Source of the DNA: Alternaria dauci
Taxonomy: Eukaryota; Ascomycota; Dothideomycetes; Pleosporales; Pleosporaceae
Length of the DNA stretch: 64,000 nucleotides
Assembly (NCBI RefSeq): GCF_042100115.1
Contig: NC_091281.1
Location: forward strand, 992,001 to 1,056,000
Reading direction: 5' to 3'
Shown here in pieces: positions 22,375-32,640 of this stretch; positions within the stretch are counted from its first letter, which is position 1, and each line of letters starts with the position of its first letter. A program made the position numbers and the translations under genes. Below the pieces are notes generated by a model that was not told the origin of the DNA, searched no databases, and worked only from the letters and a program-made list of their open reading frames with translations.

Positions 22375-23049
22375 AGAGAGAGACAGCGCGCGCAGTTTTG
22401 GACATTTAATGTATATACTTTGAATCGATTGCCGAGTGGGGAATTTGCATCATATTGACTTTGACGTTCGAGTCCAGCTGACATTCGTGTCTCGATACGC
22501 TATCCTCATCAAGCCAGCGCGCGCGCGCCATGTCACTAACATTGCAGAAATCTGACGAAGCACACCAACCACGTCACGTAGCAACACAGCCTCTGCTCAC
22601 ATACTCAATCGTCGTTGTATGGTACAGGATGGCACTTCCGATGGTGAGACCTGGCCCTGCGGCGTTGTCGCGATTCGGCGAGCAGTTGCCGAACGATCCG
22701 GCATGGCTGCCAAAAATAATGCTTGAATACGGGTCTCCTGAGCAACCATGTGGAGCTGCGAGCCACGCCCCCAAGCAGGCGTCGCAGCCTCAGATCAACA
22801 GCTGGGCCATGAGCGACAGGCCTGCTGGCGTCATGGATCTTGCTGGAATTGTCGGTGACGTTGCGCTTAGTCGTGGCATTGCCTTTGCGGATATTTCTTG
22901 ACCGTTGCATCGTCCCTGGTGTTGTGCTAAACAACTCCGCTCCAGGCTTAGGTACTTGCTTTCCCATAGTAAAGAACAAAGGTAAGCCTCTCCATCCCGT
23001 ACAATCCGACGCAACTCCAACCACAATACAGAAACCTCAACCCTCGAGA
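22375..23049. other. Spacer between the GH105 locus and the cysteine-rich protein gene
   Basis: About 675 bp, containing a short GC dinucleotide run near 22515. It should hold the promoter of the downstream gene. An open frame continues upstream of that gene's ATG from a non-ATG codon, but it does not look coding. Confidence 0.45.
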
Positions 23050-23538
23050 ATGTCTTCCGCCGTATCCTCTGCCGCCTCCCCCAGCGCAACGGGCGCCTCG
23101 TGCACTTCGGCCGACTTTACACAATTCCCTACCCAAGACGTCTTCTGCGCCGTTGGTAGCACAACCGGCATCCCCTCCAACACCTCCGACGCGCTCTCGC
23201 AATGCTGCAAAGACGCTCCAGTCGAGGAGTTCAACGGTGCATGCGGATACTACTGTCTCGCCTACGACCAGACTGTTGGTGATCTCAATGCCTGTTTCAT
23301 GGACAACGGCGTGAACCCCAGTCAGATCTTTTGTTCGGGAAACAACACGGCAAGCGCGACGGGCACGCCAAGTGGAAGTGGAAGCGCGAGCCGGACGTCT
23401 GGTGGCAATGGCCCTGATGCTACGGGCTCGGATGCGCCAGGTAGCACTGGTGCTGCCGCACCCATGGGTCCAACCAAGGCCGGTATGGGCGTGCTGGCTA
23501 TGTTCGTCATCTCTGCCTTTGCCGGTGCGCTGCTGTAA
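23050..23538 (+). CDS. Eight-cysteine surface-type protein with hydrophobic C-terminus, 162 aa
   Basis: A single exon. The N-terminus is MSSAVSSAASPSATGASC, with no recognisable signal peptide. A compact cysteine-rich part (about residues 18-100) holds eight Cys, including CC and a CGYYC segment. It is followed by a Ser/Gly/Thr-rich linker (about 105-140) and a terminal hydrophobic run (GVLAMFVISAFAGALL). The tail looks like a GPI-attachment signal or a tail anchor. Proteins of this build are common in filamentous ascomycetes and usually unnamed. The lack of a signal peptide is odd for a GPI protein; either it is a tail-anchored protein or an upstream exon is missing from my model. Confidence 0.7.
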   Translation: MSSAVSSAASPSATGASCTSADFTQFPTQDVFCAVGSTTGIPSNTSDALSQCCKDAPVEEFNGACGYYCLAYDQTVGDLNACFMDNGVNPSQIFCSGNNTASATGTPSGSGSASRTSGGNGPDATGSDAPGSTGAAAPMGPTKAGMGVLAMFVISAFAGALL

Positions 23539-23979
23539 AAAACCTTCATATCTTTTTACCTTCTACACTTCATGTCTCTCCATTGTATTTGCTCTATACA
23601 GCATCGTTTGCGTTGTCGTTCAAGATCGTTCTCGTCGCATATGTCTTGGATAGGGAATGTAGGGTACCTTTGGTAGGACGGACATGTGCATGCGTTGGCT
23701 ATCATGCAATGTTCCTCTAGTCAGCACCTTGGTATACCACCTTGCCTTGTAATTGGATTCCACCAACATCCCGCATCCGGAAATAGCTAATACATGCTTC
23801 TTCCCCACCGATACAACGGTAGCACAGTTTACCCCGCCTGGCTTACACATGAAATGAGTGCGTGCAGAACACCTTGCTTGTTTTCCCAATGGACCAGGTT
23901 GCCAACATACATAACAAGATCCAAGTTCCCTCCAGCCTGCGTTGGTGACAATACGCTGTCCTGAGAGCAATTTTGGACC
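23539..23979. other. Spacer upstream of the P450 gene
   Basis: About 440 bp; no ORF of note. It presumably holds the 3' UTR of the preceding gene and the P450 promoter. Confidence 0.45.
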
Positions 23980-25674
23980 ATGGCTACTCTGGCTGCCTTT
24001 GTCATTGCCACCACGGTAGTCGGCCTATACTATCTCATCAAGCTAGGTCGCCGAGAAGCAGGGCTACCACCTGGTATCTCTAAAACATATCGTCTCTTGT
24101 TTTGATGCTAAGCCTTCCAGGTCCTCCCACCCTCCCTTTGCTCGGCAACCTCCTGTCTGTACCGACGAAGAACGCACACTTCCAATTCACAGCATGGGGA
24201 AAGCAATACGGCGGCATCTACAGCCTCAAGCTCTTCCACTCCACAGCCATCGTGCTCAGCGACCGCCGCCTAGTCCGCGAGCTCATCGACAAGCGGGGCG
24301 CAACATACAACAGCCGACCACCCTTCTTCTTCGCCGAGCACTATGTTGCCCGCGATCCCGCGAATATTCCCTTGGTCGTCTTCATGCCCTCGGGAGATAA
24401 ATGGAGGCTTTGCAGAAAGTTATACGCACAGTGTTTCAACGAAGCCAAAGTTGAAAACGAGTACGTTGGCATTGTGGAAGCTGAAAGTAGGCAGATGGTA
24501 TATGATTTCTGGCACGAACCAGAAGATTTCATGATGCATACTTTGCGATTTAGTAATAGTGTTATTAAGAGCTTGGTTTATGGGACAAGGACTAGACATG
24601 CGGATGAACTCAAAGAGTACATAGTCATGTTCGAGAAGTACGTCGAACTGCTTGAGGTTGGTGCAACACCGCCCGTGGACTTGCTGCCTTGGTTGGTATA
24701 CGTACCCCAGTGGATGTGGCGGGGACGGTGGAGAAATTGGAAGAATAAAGCGGATGAGAGTGGACAGGCTGTCAATGCCGTCTTCACCAAGATGGGAGAG
24801 CCAGTGCTGGAGAGGAGGAGACGTGGGGTACGTGCAGGCACTGTGTACGACTTTTTGCTGGATGAGGGAGAGAAGGGTATCAGTCTAACGAGAAGAGACT
24901 TGGACACTCTTGCGGGGTCATTGATCGATGCTGGGAGTGACACGACGGCATCTGCTATACGGGTTTTCATACAAGCTATGATCAAGTATCCGGATGTCCA
25001 AGAACGAGCTCATAGACATGTTGACGAGGTGGTGGGAAGCAAACGATCGCCGGTGTGGAGCGACGCCGCAAAGCTACCGTATGTCGTTCAAATCATCAAG
25101 GAGGTGATGCGATGGAGGCCGGTAGCTGGCATCACGCCACACCATAGCACCGCTGGTATACCTCAGTCCACGCACGATTTTTACCGACAGTGGCTAAAGT
25201 GAAGCAGATGACATCATCGACGGCTACTTCATCCCTAAAAATACGACCGTCTTCATAAACGTCTGGGGCCTGAACCACTCTCCAGCCGACGCCAATATTG
25301 GCGAGTCACCAATGTCGGAATTCGATCCTGATCGATACGCAACTCGCACCCGCTCCTCCTCTCACTACGCAGCATCTCCCGATATCACTTCACGAGACCA
25401 CTACACCTACGGTGCGGGACGCCGTATCTGCCCTGGTATGCATCTCGCCGACCGCAGTCTCTTCATTGCTATTGCCAAGTTGCTTTGGGCTTTCGAGTTC
25501 AAAGAGAAGCCTGGAAAGCCGGTAGACATTGACCCCGAAACAGGATTCATGGATGGTATTGTGAGGACGCCGAAGAACTTTGAATGCGAAATCCGGGTTC
25601 GGCAGGAGCGACATGGAATCATTGAGAAGGAGTTTTCAGACGTGAGAAATGTGTTAGAGAAATACGAGGGTTAA
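23980..25674 (+). CDS. Cytochrome P450 monooxygenase
   Basis: Three exons, 23980..24073, 24121..25155 and 25208..25674, giving 531 aa, a normal length. An N-terminal membrane anchor (about 3-22, LAAFVIATTVVGLYYLI) is followed by a Pro-rich hinge (LPPGPPTLPLLGN) that is restored only by the first splice (phase 1). The I-helix oxygen-binding motif AGSDTT, the K-helix ExxR (KEVMRWRPV) and the heme-binding loop YGAGRRICPG (444-453, Cys451) are all present. The usual Phe of the loop is Tyr here. The second intron (GTATAC...GAAGCAG) joins HHSTA to DDIIDGYFIPKNT. It should be ER-bound and work with a P450 reductase. The layout resembles the CYP group around O-methylsterigmatocystin oxidoreductase-type enzymes; the substrate cannot be inferred. 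Confidence 0.92.
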
Positions 25675-26110
25675 TGTCGCGGTGTAATGAGTGAGAATTC
25701 GAAGCTTGAAACAAATTCACTCGGAAGAATATCTGATTTGTTATTGAGTTCATCAACTTGCCTTGAAACATAAAAGTACGGCTGCAACGATTGATATCCT
25801 GCGCTTCAAGATTGTTGCACTGACTACCTGGTGATAAAGCACGGCTTCCAGATTCCCCTTTCGCAAAGCACAGCACAGTGTACCTGTAGCGGTTGAGAGC
25901 GTGCGTGGCCGTTGCCCTCCGAACTAGAATACTATGCAGGTGCACCTAGCATACACCTTCCACACGGTCATTCCGCCTGCCTAATTGCACTCTGCCATAC
26001 TACGAAGAAAACTGGAGCACATCACCCTCCATTCTTCTTCCAACTTCTTATCAACCAACAACTCGCCAATCACGGTGACTACACTTTTCCATCGCTAAGG
26101 TTATTACAAG
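25675..26110. other. Spacer between the P450 and SDR loci
   Basis: About 435 bp between two genes on the same strand. No separate gene is visible. Confidence 0.45.
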
Positions 26111-27943
26111 ATGTCGCGTATTTCCGATCGTTATCGACGCATACGAGCGAAAGCCGTCACGGCGTCACGTCGCTGGTCCCACAACATGTATCACCACTAG
26201 AGGCCGGGATACGTGTCTCGAGCATCGACGGTTCCGGCATCAACCGCTCTATCGTCAACAATCCCAGTGCCAACAATCCTGCTCTCAGCAGCTCCCGTGT
26301 CCATAGCTCCTGTGCCCATAGCTCCCGTGTCCACAGCACCCGTGTCCATAGCTCCCGTGTCCATAGCTCCTGTGCCCATAGCTCCCGTGTCCACAGCACC
26401 CGTGTCAGCGACCCCAGTGCCAACAGCACCAGCATCAACAACTGCAGTGCCAACAGCTCCAGTGTCAAGGACTCCATCATCAAGAACTGCAGTGTCAACG
26501 GCTCCATCATCAGCAGCTCCAGTTCCACAGCCACATCTTTTAATGCCACCAACTCAAGGGTCTCGATTTCGATTACCAATCTATGAAGAATTCATGGCCC
26601 GACGTTACACTTCAGTACCGGAAATTCCGGAATTGGAGCCTCTATCAGATGCGTCTTCAACAACCCTACTTGCAGGACCAGAGTATTCAAGCCCGAGGAC
26701 TCAATCTTCAACGTTACAACGAGGTACGTCTCAGGCATCAGAGAATGCAGATTCGCGGTCTCCAGTAACGTTAGCGCCATCACCGACATCTCGAGCGCCA
26801 ACTCTTCAAGTACGGACGTCTGGGTCTTCAACATCTCCATCACCGACGTCGCAATCACCAGGTTCCCAGGAACCAACGTGTCAAATATCACCACCCCAAA
26901 TACCGGCTTCTGCAAACACCCCTTCGGCCTCCGATGTTGAAACACCGCCGAAGCAGATGGAACCCGGGTCTGCGAACAGCAACTCCGATGCTCCGCAGAC
27001 TATGAAGGGGAAGTTGTTTGTTATATCTGGGGCAACATCAGACGTTGGGCGTGCAACAGCTAAACTGCTAGTTGCAAGCGGAGCGATGGTCTCCCTTGGG
27101 GACAACAGGCTGTTGGACCTGGCGAAACTTGCGAGTGAACTTGGGCCAAATGCCCAATACACATTGGTGGATGTTACAAACGAGAGATTCGTGAAAGACT
27201 GGCTAAGACAAGCCCCCTCAAACTAGGGATTGGGGTATATCGATGGTGTGAAAAGATCCTGCCCGTACTCCGAGGCACAAAAATGCTTATCGAGATCGAT
27301 TGCCGTATGTGTGTTTTGGCTGACAGCGATGCAGGTGCAGTGAACCTCGCAGCTATCTCAGGGAACAAGGCGCCTGTGAGAGATCACGACCATGACAACT
27401 ACAAGAAGGTCTTCGCAGTCAACGTCAAGGGCATGTTCTTGTGCATGTCCGCCGAGATTTGCAGCATGCGTCCCACAAGTAAAGGTGGACAGGGTGGCTC
27501 GATCGTAAATGCAGCATCGACAGCGGGACTGGTCGGCAAAGAAGGCAACTCAATCTATTGCGCGTCAAAACATGCCGTCATTGGACTTACGAAAGCTGCT
27601 GCAAGAGAGCAATCCGACACTGGCATTCGGATCAATGCTATTGCACCGTAGGTGATGCCTTCGGCCTATCTCAGGCACTGTTTCTCTTTCCATACCTTCC
27701 TCGCGTACACACTTGAACTATTGGAGCAGAGCCGGTCGTTGACACTGTTCTAGGAGCTTTGTTGACAAATCACACCTGGGCGCCTTCGATTTTGAAACCG
27801 GCTTCACAACTCCTAACAACGCCGTCCTCGGCCGCACTCCCAGCCCCGAACAAGTTGCGAGAGTGATCCATTTCCTGCTTAGCAGCGACGCAAGCTTCGT
27901 AACTGGATCAGTGTGGCAGGTCGACGGCGGCGCATTGTGTTGA
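26111..27943 (+). pseudogene. Short-chain dehydrogenase/reductase with a repeat-rich N-terminus, two in-frame TAG codons
   Basis: Best joined as 26111..27245, 27335..27647 and 27754..27943, in one phase-consistent frame of 546 codons. The C-terminal 235 residues are an SDR: cofactor loop SGATSDVGRATA (the middle Gly of TGxxxGxG is Asp), NLAAISG, NVKG, NAAST, active-site YCASK, and a terminal GSVWQVDGG. Upstream is a Ser/Thr/Ala/Pro-rich region of about 300 residues with an APVSIAPVP-type repeat. TAG interrupts the frame at 26198-26200 (codon 30) and at 27224-27226 (codon 372), the second inside the SDR domain between SN and GLGYIDG. Both would be CAG with one C-to-T change. Plausible introns that remove the stops would delete conserved parts. 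A shortened protein starting at a later ATG (about 26542) still hits the second TAG. Decay is the simplest reading. Confidence 0.6.
26290..26409 (+). repeat. 15-bp minisatellite with a 60-bp higher-order duplication
   Basis: Eight units based on AGCTCCCGTGTCCAT run without gaps. Units 1-4 form a 60-bp block (26290-26349) repeated almost exactly as units 5-8 (26350-26409). The 15-bp period keeps every frame open, so two reading frames of the plus strand and one of the minus strand appear as long ORFs. In the SDR frame it encodes A-P-V-S-I/T and A-P-V-P-I units. Confidence 0.92.
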
Positions 27944-29019
27944 GTTGAGATAAGGAAAAAGAAACTGCTGGGCGAACTGATGTTGCAGAAGCGATGGTGG
28001 GTACACGTTCTCTGGGGTTAGTTTGAGGTTTGATGAGTGTGTGTGGAGCATACCCCATTGGGAAGACGACGATGTTTGAAGCGAAACAGACTTATGTACA
28101 TGCCGAGCTGTCATGCGCTATCCTTCTCAGCCTTACAAAAAGAAATTCGTCTTGTCGTTAAGCTTGATTGATAAGCATGCCGAGGACCCGTACCAAAGTT
28201 GGAAGAACTGACCGTTATCAACGTAACACGAGCCCCGCACGTATGGTACACACTATTGTAGGCAAGAGGCGGCAATTTGTTTTCTCAGATATATAGGCGT
28301 GATACCGAACTGATCTTTAGCTCAAGTTGCTTTTTGTCGTATCGATAAGAGACGTGTCGACACTCGATGATGACATGACTGCAAATGCACGTCGGTTGCG
28401 GATTGATGTTAGGCACCGGTAGTGCCATTTCTTGTGAGTCAAGTGCCGCTGCAAGACACTTCCGAATGTATAGCGATCGGCACCCCAGCCGTGCAGCTTG
28501 CGAATACGCGGCTCGGAAGGCGGCGCGCCAATCATAGAGTTTGTCGATCACACCGATTGGCACACCTTAGGCACGTCCAGCTAGAAGGGAAAAACAAGAA
28601 GACGACAAGTAGATCCCGGAGGGCGGTTTGGTGCGCTACTGGGTTTTCTTGGCTTGCAAGAGTGCTGTATCGTTACTTGTGCTTGCCTTTGGAGGAGCCG
28701 AAGGAGGTTTAGAGCAAGGTTGAACTAGTCGACGGATACGAACGCCGCGATCCCAATCCTGTTGTTTAGCGAAAGCGTTGACCCGATCCAGAGTTTGTGA
28801 ACCAGAATTGATGCAACCTCAGACGCGGAAAACGTACCCGGCCAAAGACAGTGCTCAAAGTATTTTTTGTCAGTAACCATGGGTGTCGAAGAATATGATA
28901 TCAAAATAATGACAGGCAACAATCAGGTAGTCCGCAATTTGATATGACTCGTGATGATTCATTTTATAAGCGCGAAACTCTAATGCACAGAAACACTCCC
29001 CTGCCAATCACAGCCGCCA
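27944..29019. other. 1.1-kb convergent spacer
   Basis: It lies between the 3' ends of the SDR locus (plus) and the purine permease (minus). Only short, overlapping ORFs are present; nothing else is recognised. Confidence 0.5.
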
Positions 29020-31146
29020 TTATCTCCCCATTGATTTGAAAACCTTCTCCCGGCGAGGATCTGTGGGCAAGGCTTGTATGACGACGGAGTCAAGCTCACG
29101 ATTGGACCCGTTTGAGCCAATCCGATCGTGGTACTTCCACTCCGATTCAGTACTCCGAATGGAAATTGCATCACGGGAGTTTGGCGTGTGGGTCCCCCGC
29201 ACACGATCTGCGAGGCTATGGGATGCGGTGATAAACCAGGGGAGTCTGCCAGCAGGTTTGACTGGGTTTGTTTGTTAGTGGCTGGTAACATTGATGGATG
29301 CCTGGTGAGGAAGTGCGCCGACAAGGCAGGGAAATGTGGTGAAACTTACTAGTCCAGTATTCGCGGTGATCTTCGTCGTCGGGAACGATGTAACCGCATG
29401 AGACAATCTTGGTGAGGTAAATCATGCCATTGAGTGCGGTGTAGACCATCAAGCCCGCAATGAGACCGTAGGCCGCGCTGTATCCGAACGGGATGAACAT
29501 CACGGTTACGAAGGCTGGAATCGCATCGCCAATGTACCGCCAATTGATGGACGAGATTTGTCGCATCATGAGGCAACCAACCTGTGTAGTTGTTAATGAC
29601 AATGTCTTGAAGATCTGATAAAGGGCGACTTACCAGGATCAATGTACTACCAGTAGCCCATGGCGGTATCGAGGCAAAGATAGGTGCGAAGAACATGGAG
29701 ATGAGAAAGCAGATACCACAGACCATGGCTGTTAACCCAGTCTTTCCGCCTTCTGCAATTCCAGCACCGCTCTCGATGAAAGCCGTCACAGGTGAACAAC
29801 CGAGGAGTGCACCCATGGAGATGCAGAAAGCGTCGGTGCAATAAGCAATCGTTGATCGTGGAAAGTCTCCAGTCTCCGCATCAACAACGCCAGAGAAACG
29901 TGCCATGGAATAGAGCGTAGCCGTGCAGTCGATGATGTCGACATAGAGGAAAGTAAACAGGGCGAGGGCGAAGTGGCCAGGTGCTCGATTGATGTCCCAG
30001 TCCAGAGCGTTCAAAGTGCGATTGATGGGATGGAAATTGACCACCTTCTTGAAAAATTCGAAGCGGTCGTCGCCAATCTCATTATCAGGAAAGAATGTGA
30101 CTGATGTACCTCGTGGCCATGAGATAATTGACACGAGTAAGATGGCTAGAATCATGGCGCTCTTGACCTTGTACGTCATCAAATAAGCTGTTAAGATGCC
30201 ACCACACATGATACCGAGCCACATCTGCGAGAGGTATTAGTAATATCTTATGAGGAAGTAACGTGTATCCTACAGTAGGAGAAGTCATCTTGTGACTTGT
30301 GCATGAGCCAAACTCATCCTTGTACTGATCTGGACACCCCGCTATGTCAAGTGGAGTACTCTTCGAGCCTGCAATTGCACCAATACCCGCATTGGAGCTC
30401 AGTCCAACCTCCGCGAGAAACAGCCCTATACCACACGCTGCAGCAATCTTGAGGGATACTGGTATGATCTTGACGAGCCATTGTCGCATGCCGATCAAAG
30501 ATAGGAACACAAAGATGAAGCCTTCGACAAAGACCGAGGTGAGTGCCAGATTGTAGGAGATCAGGCCGGTTCCGTGGAAGCCGACAATCTGATAAGCAAA
30601 GTACGCGTTGAGGCCCATGCCTGGTGCGAGACAAACGGGCATGTTGGTGAAGAACCCAAAGAGAAACGAACTGAAGCCGGCTACGGCCGCTGTTGCGGTG
30701 ATGAGGTTGCGGTTTAAATCTGAGCTCGGGTCAGACGAGGTTACTGAGCATCCAGAAAGTCCTTACCCTGCTTGCAGATGAGGTACTCGGTGTTCGTCAA
30801 ACATATAGGGTCTACAGCATCGTTGCATACGCAGTTGCCCCCAGTGTCGGCAAGAATAGTAGCCTGGGTCTATTAATACGTATAAAGACACACCACATTG
30901 AGAACTTTACATTGACTGCTATGATGTATGCCATCGTGAAGAAGGATGTAAGTCCCGCCCGCACCTCAGTGGTGAACTTTGTATGCAGGATCTCATCTTT
31001 CTGCAGACACAGTCAGCCATATCCAACGTAACCAATGTCCTCATCAAACATACATGCCCACAGCCGTGAAGACGAAATATCCTTCCAAAGGTTGACCGGC
31101 CGATGTACACATTGAGCGACTCGATTGAGGAACGGATGGACTCCAT
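29020..31146 (-). CDS. AzgA-type purine (hypoxanthine-adenine-guanine) permease
   Basis: Seven exons, 31146..31054, 31000..30911, 30863..30767, 30719..30274, 30224..29634, 29581..29350 and 29261..29020, giving 596 aa. All six introns are 47-88 nt and phase-consistent. The family is clear: N-terminal TKFTTEVRAGLTSFFTMAYI, then AVNATILADTGGNCVC, MPVCLAPGMGLNAYFAYQIVG, TLYSMARFSGVVD, SPVTAFIESGAGIAEGGKTG, FFAPIFASIPPWATGSTL, and about 12 hydrophobic spans. AzgA proteins are proton-coupled plasma-membrane importers of hypoxanthine, adenine and guanine in fungi and plants. The last exon (IKPAGRLPWF..., ending SMGR) fits the cytosolic tail. The first exon is short (31 codons), with a normal GTATGT donor. 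The neighbouring methyltransferase-like gene is divergent, about 1.5 kb away. Confidence 0.92.
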
Positions 31147-32640
31147 GATTGCAAACGTGAAGATGACCACCGGTTGGGGGTTTCAATGCTCGGTAGATAA
31201 AGAGAGAGGGATCTACGCCGACTAGCCCTGCGTCGACTATATTTGTGTCACGCACGTGCGGTAGAAGCAAACATGAACGATTCGGAACGAAAAGGTATAT
31301 GGCCTGGAATCAATCGCAGACACGATCGGTTATATTGGCGCCATAAGCAAAGTTCCTGCAAAAATGCTTTGGGAAATATGAAAGGTAGGGCGAACTGTGC
31401 TAAACAAAGGGTACGCGCAAGGCGAAGTAGTATGTAGCGTAAGGGATGGGCGGGGAAAGTCAAGGGGGTCCATAGCGCGCAGCAGGGTAAAAAGCACGCC
31501 CTAAGAAGATTTTGGACGGAGTGACGGCATGACCATCTGGGACGGCTGCCTCATGCGTAGCACAAGTCGATGGCACGGCGGCAGGAGCGTTGTCGTGCAG
31601 CTGAAGCGGAGAATCTTGCAGCGTACTTGAGGGTGGGCGGTCTAGCCTTGTGCCGTAGTGGCTTGACGGAAGCGAGTCAGGGGTTGGGGGAGTCTAGTTT
31701 ACGCTAGTCAGGAACATGCAATGCAGATCAGACTGGGCCATGACTGGTCGGTATGTTGTCTTTGGTGCCCCTCCCGCATCTGCAGCAAAATGACGGGGCG
31801 ACTAAAAGCCTTAGTAGAACCTTCTGCTCACCCTTGTGGATTCCTTCTGGCAACATTGACAACAACTATGCGCATATGGCTTACAGCTCTTTCCGCCATG
31901 TCGGTTCAGCGGCCTTGCTGCTTGTTCTGTCCATGGTACCGGCATTCCCGTTTAACTTTCCAGTCCCGGTCAGTATGGATCAGCTGTGATCACCATTCTA
32001 GTCAGGTTCGCAGTTCACAGCGGAAATAAGTCAAGGTTGGCGGCGTCATATCGGTTATTTTCCCTAGCAGCCGTCATTGCGAATCGTAGCCAGCCACAAG
32101 CGTTTCCTGCAGAACCTTGGACGGAATGACCGAGGACTGCAAAAGAGAGCCTGATAAGCTGGACTGTCGCAACTGCTGTACAGCCCGACAGTTTGCTTTT
32201 TCGGGGAAGACCCGAATCGAGATGGGGTTGCTTTGCACGCTCATACCACGTGTATCGATATCTCTCTCCAACAGTATGGTCGACAACCCGAAAGCTCACG
32301 GTGCGCCGAGCGACTCTGCGCTGTGCATCGAAGCACAACAGAGCAGCGCTAGCGCATGTGTTCGGATCAGGGAAGTCCTAGCATTAGTTTCAAAAGGTCA
32401 ATAACGCCACGGTCTGAGTAGTGCGACAGCGTTTCGATGCCGCGGAAACAAGGGACCGTTGTGTGACTCGCTTTACAATTGCGACACGGTCCACCCAGGT
32501 GCTTGACTACTTTTCCGTCCGGAGGTACGACTAGTCTTGAGGGTTTGATAGCCTTCAGGCAAGCCCTCGTTCCCACTCCTTGGATCATCAACTTATAGTG
32601 GCCCCGCTGCACCCCACTAGACTCGCCACTGTAATCGAAT
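31147..32640. other. 1.5-kb divergent intergenic region
   Basis: It separates the permease start from the methyltransferase-like start and should contain both promoters. Short ORFs on both strands have no recognisable content. Confidence 0.45.

Noticed and set aside
22425..22485. tRNA-like A-box (TTGCCGAGTGG) and B-box (GTTCGAGTCC)
   Set aside because: The spacing and flanks do not fold into an acceptor stem or a cloverleaf with an anticodon loop.
22840..23049. N-terminal extension of the eight-cysteine protein with a hydrophobic start
   Set aside because: It begins at a non-ATG codon and its sequence does not look like a cleavable signal.
25912..26586. 225-codon ORF overlapping the SDR N-terminus in another frame, and minus-strand ORFs at the same place
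   Set aside because: The 15-bp repeat keeps all frames open. Only the SDR frame connects to a recognisable domain.
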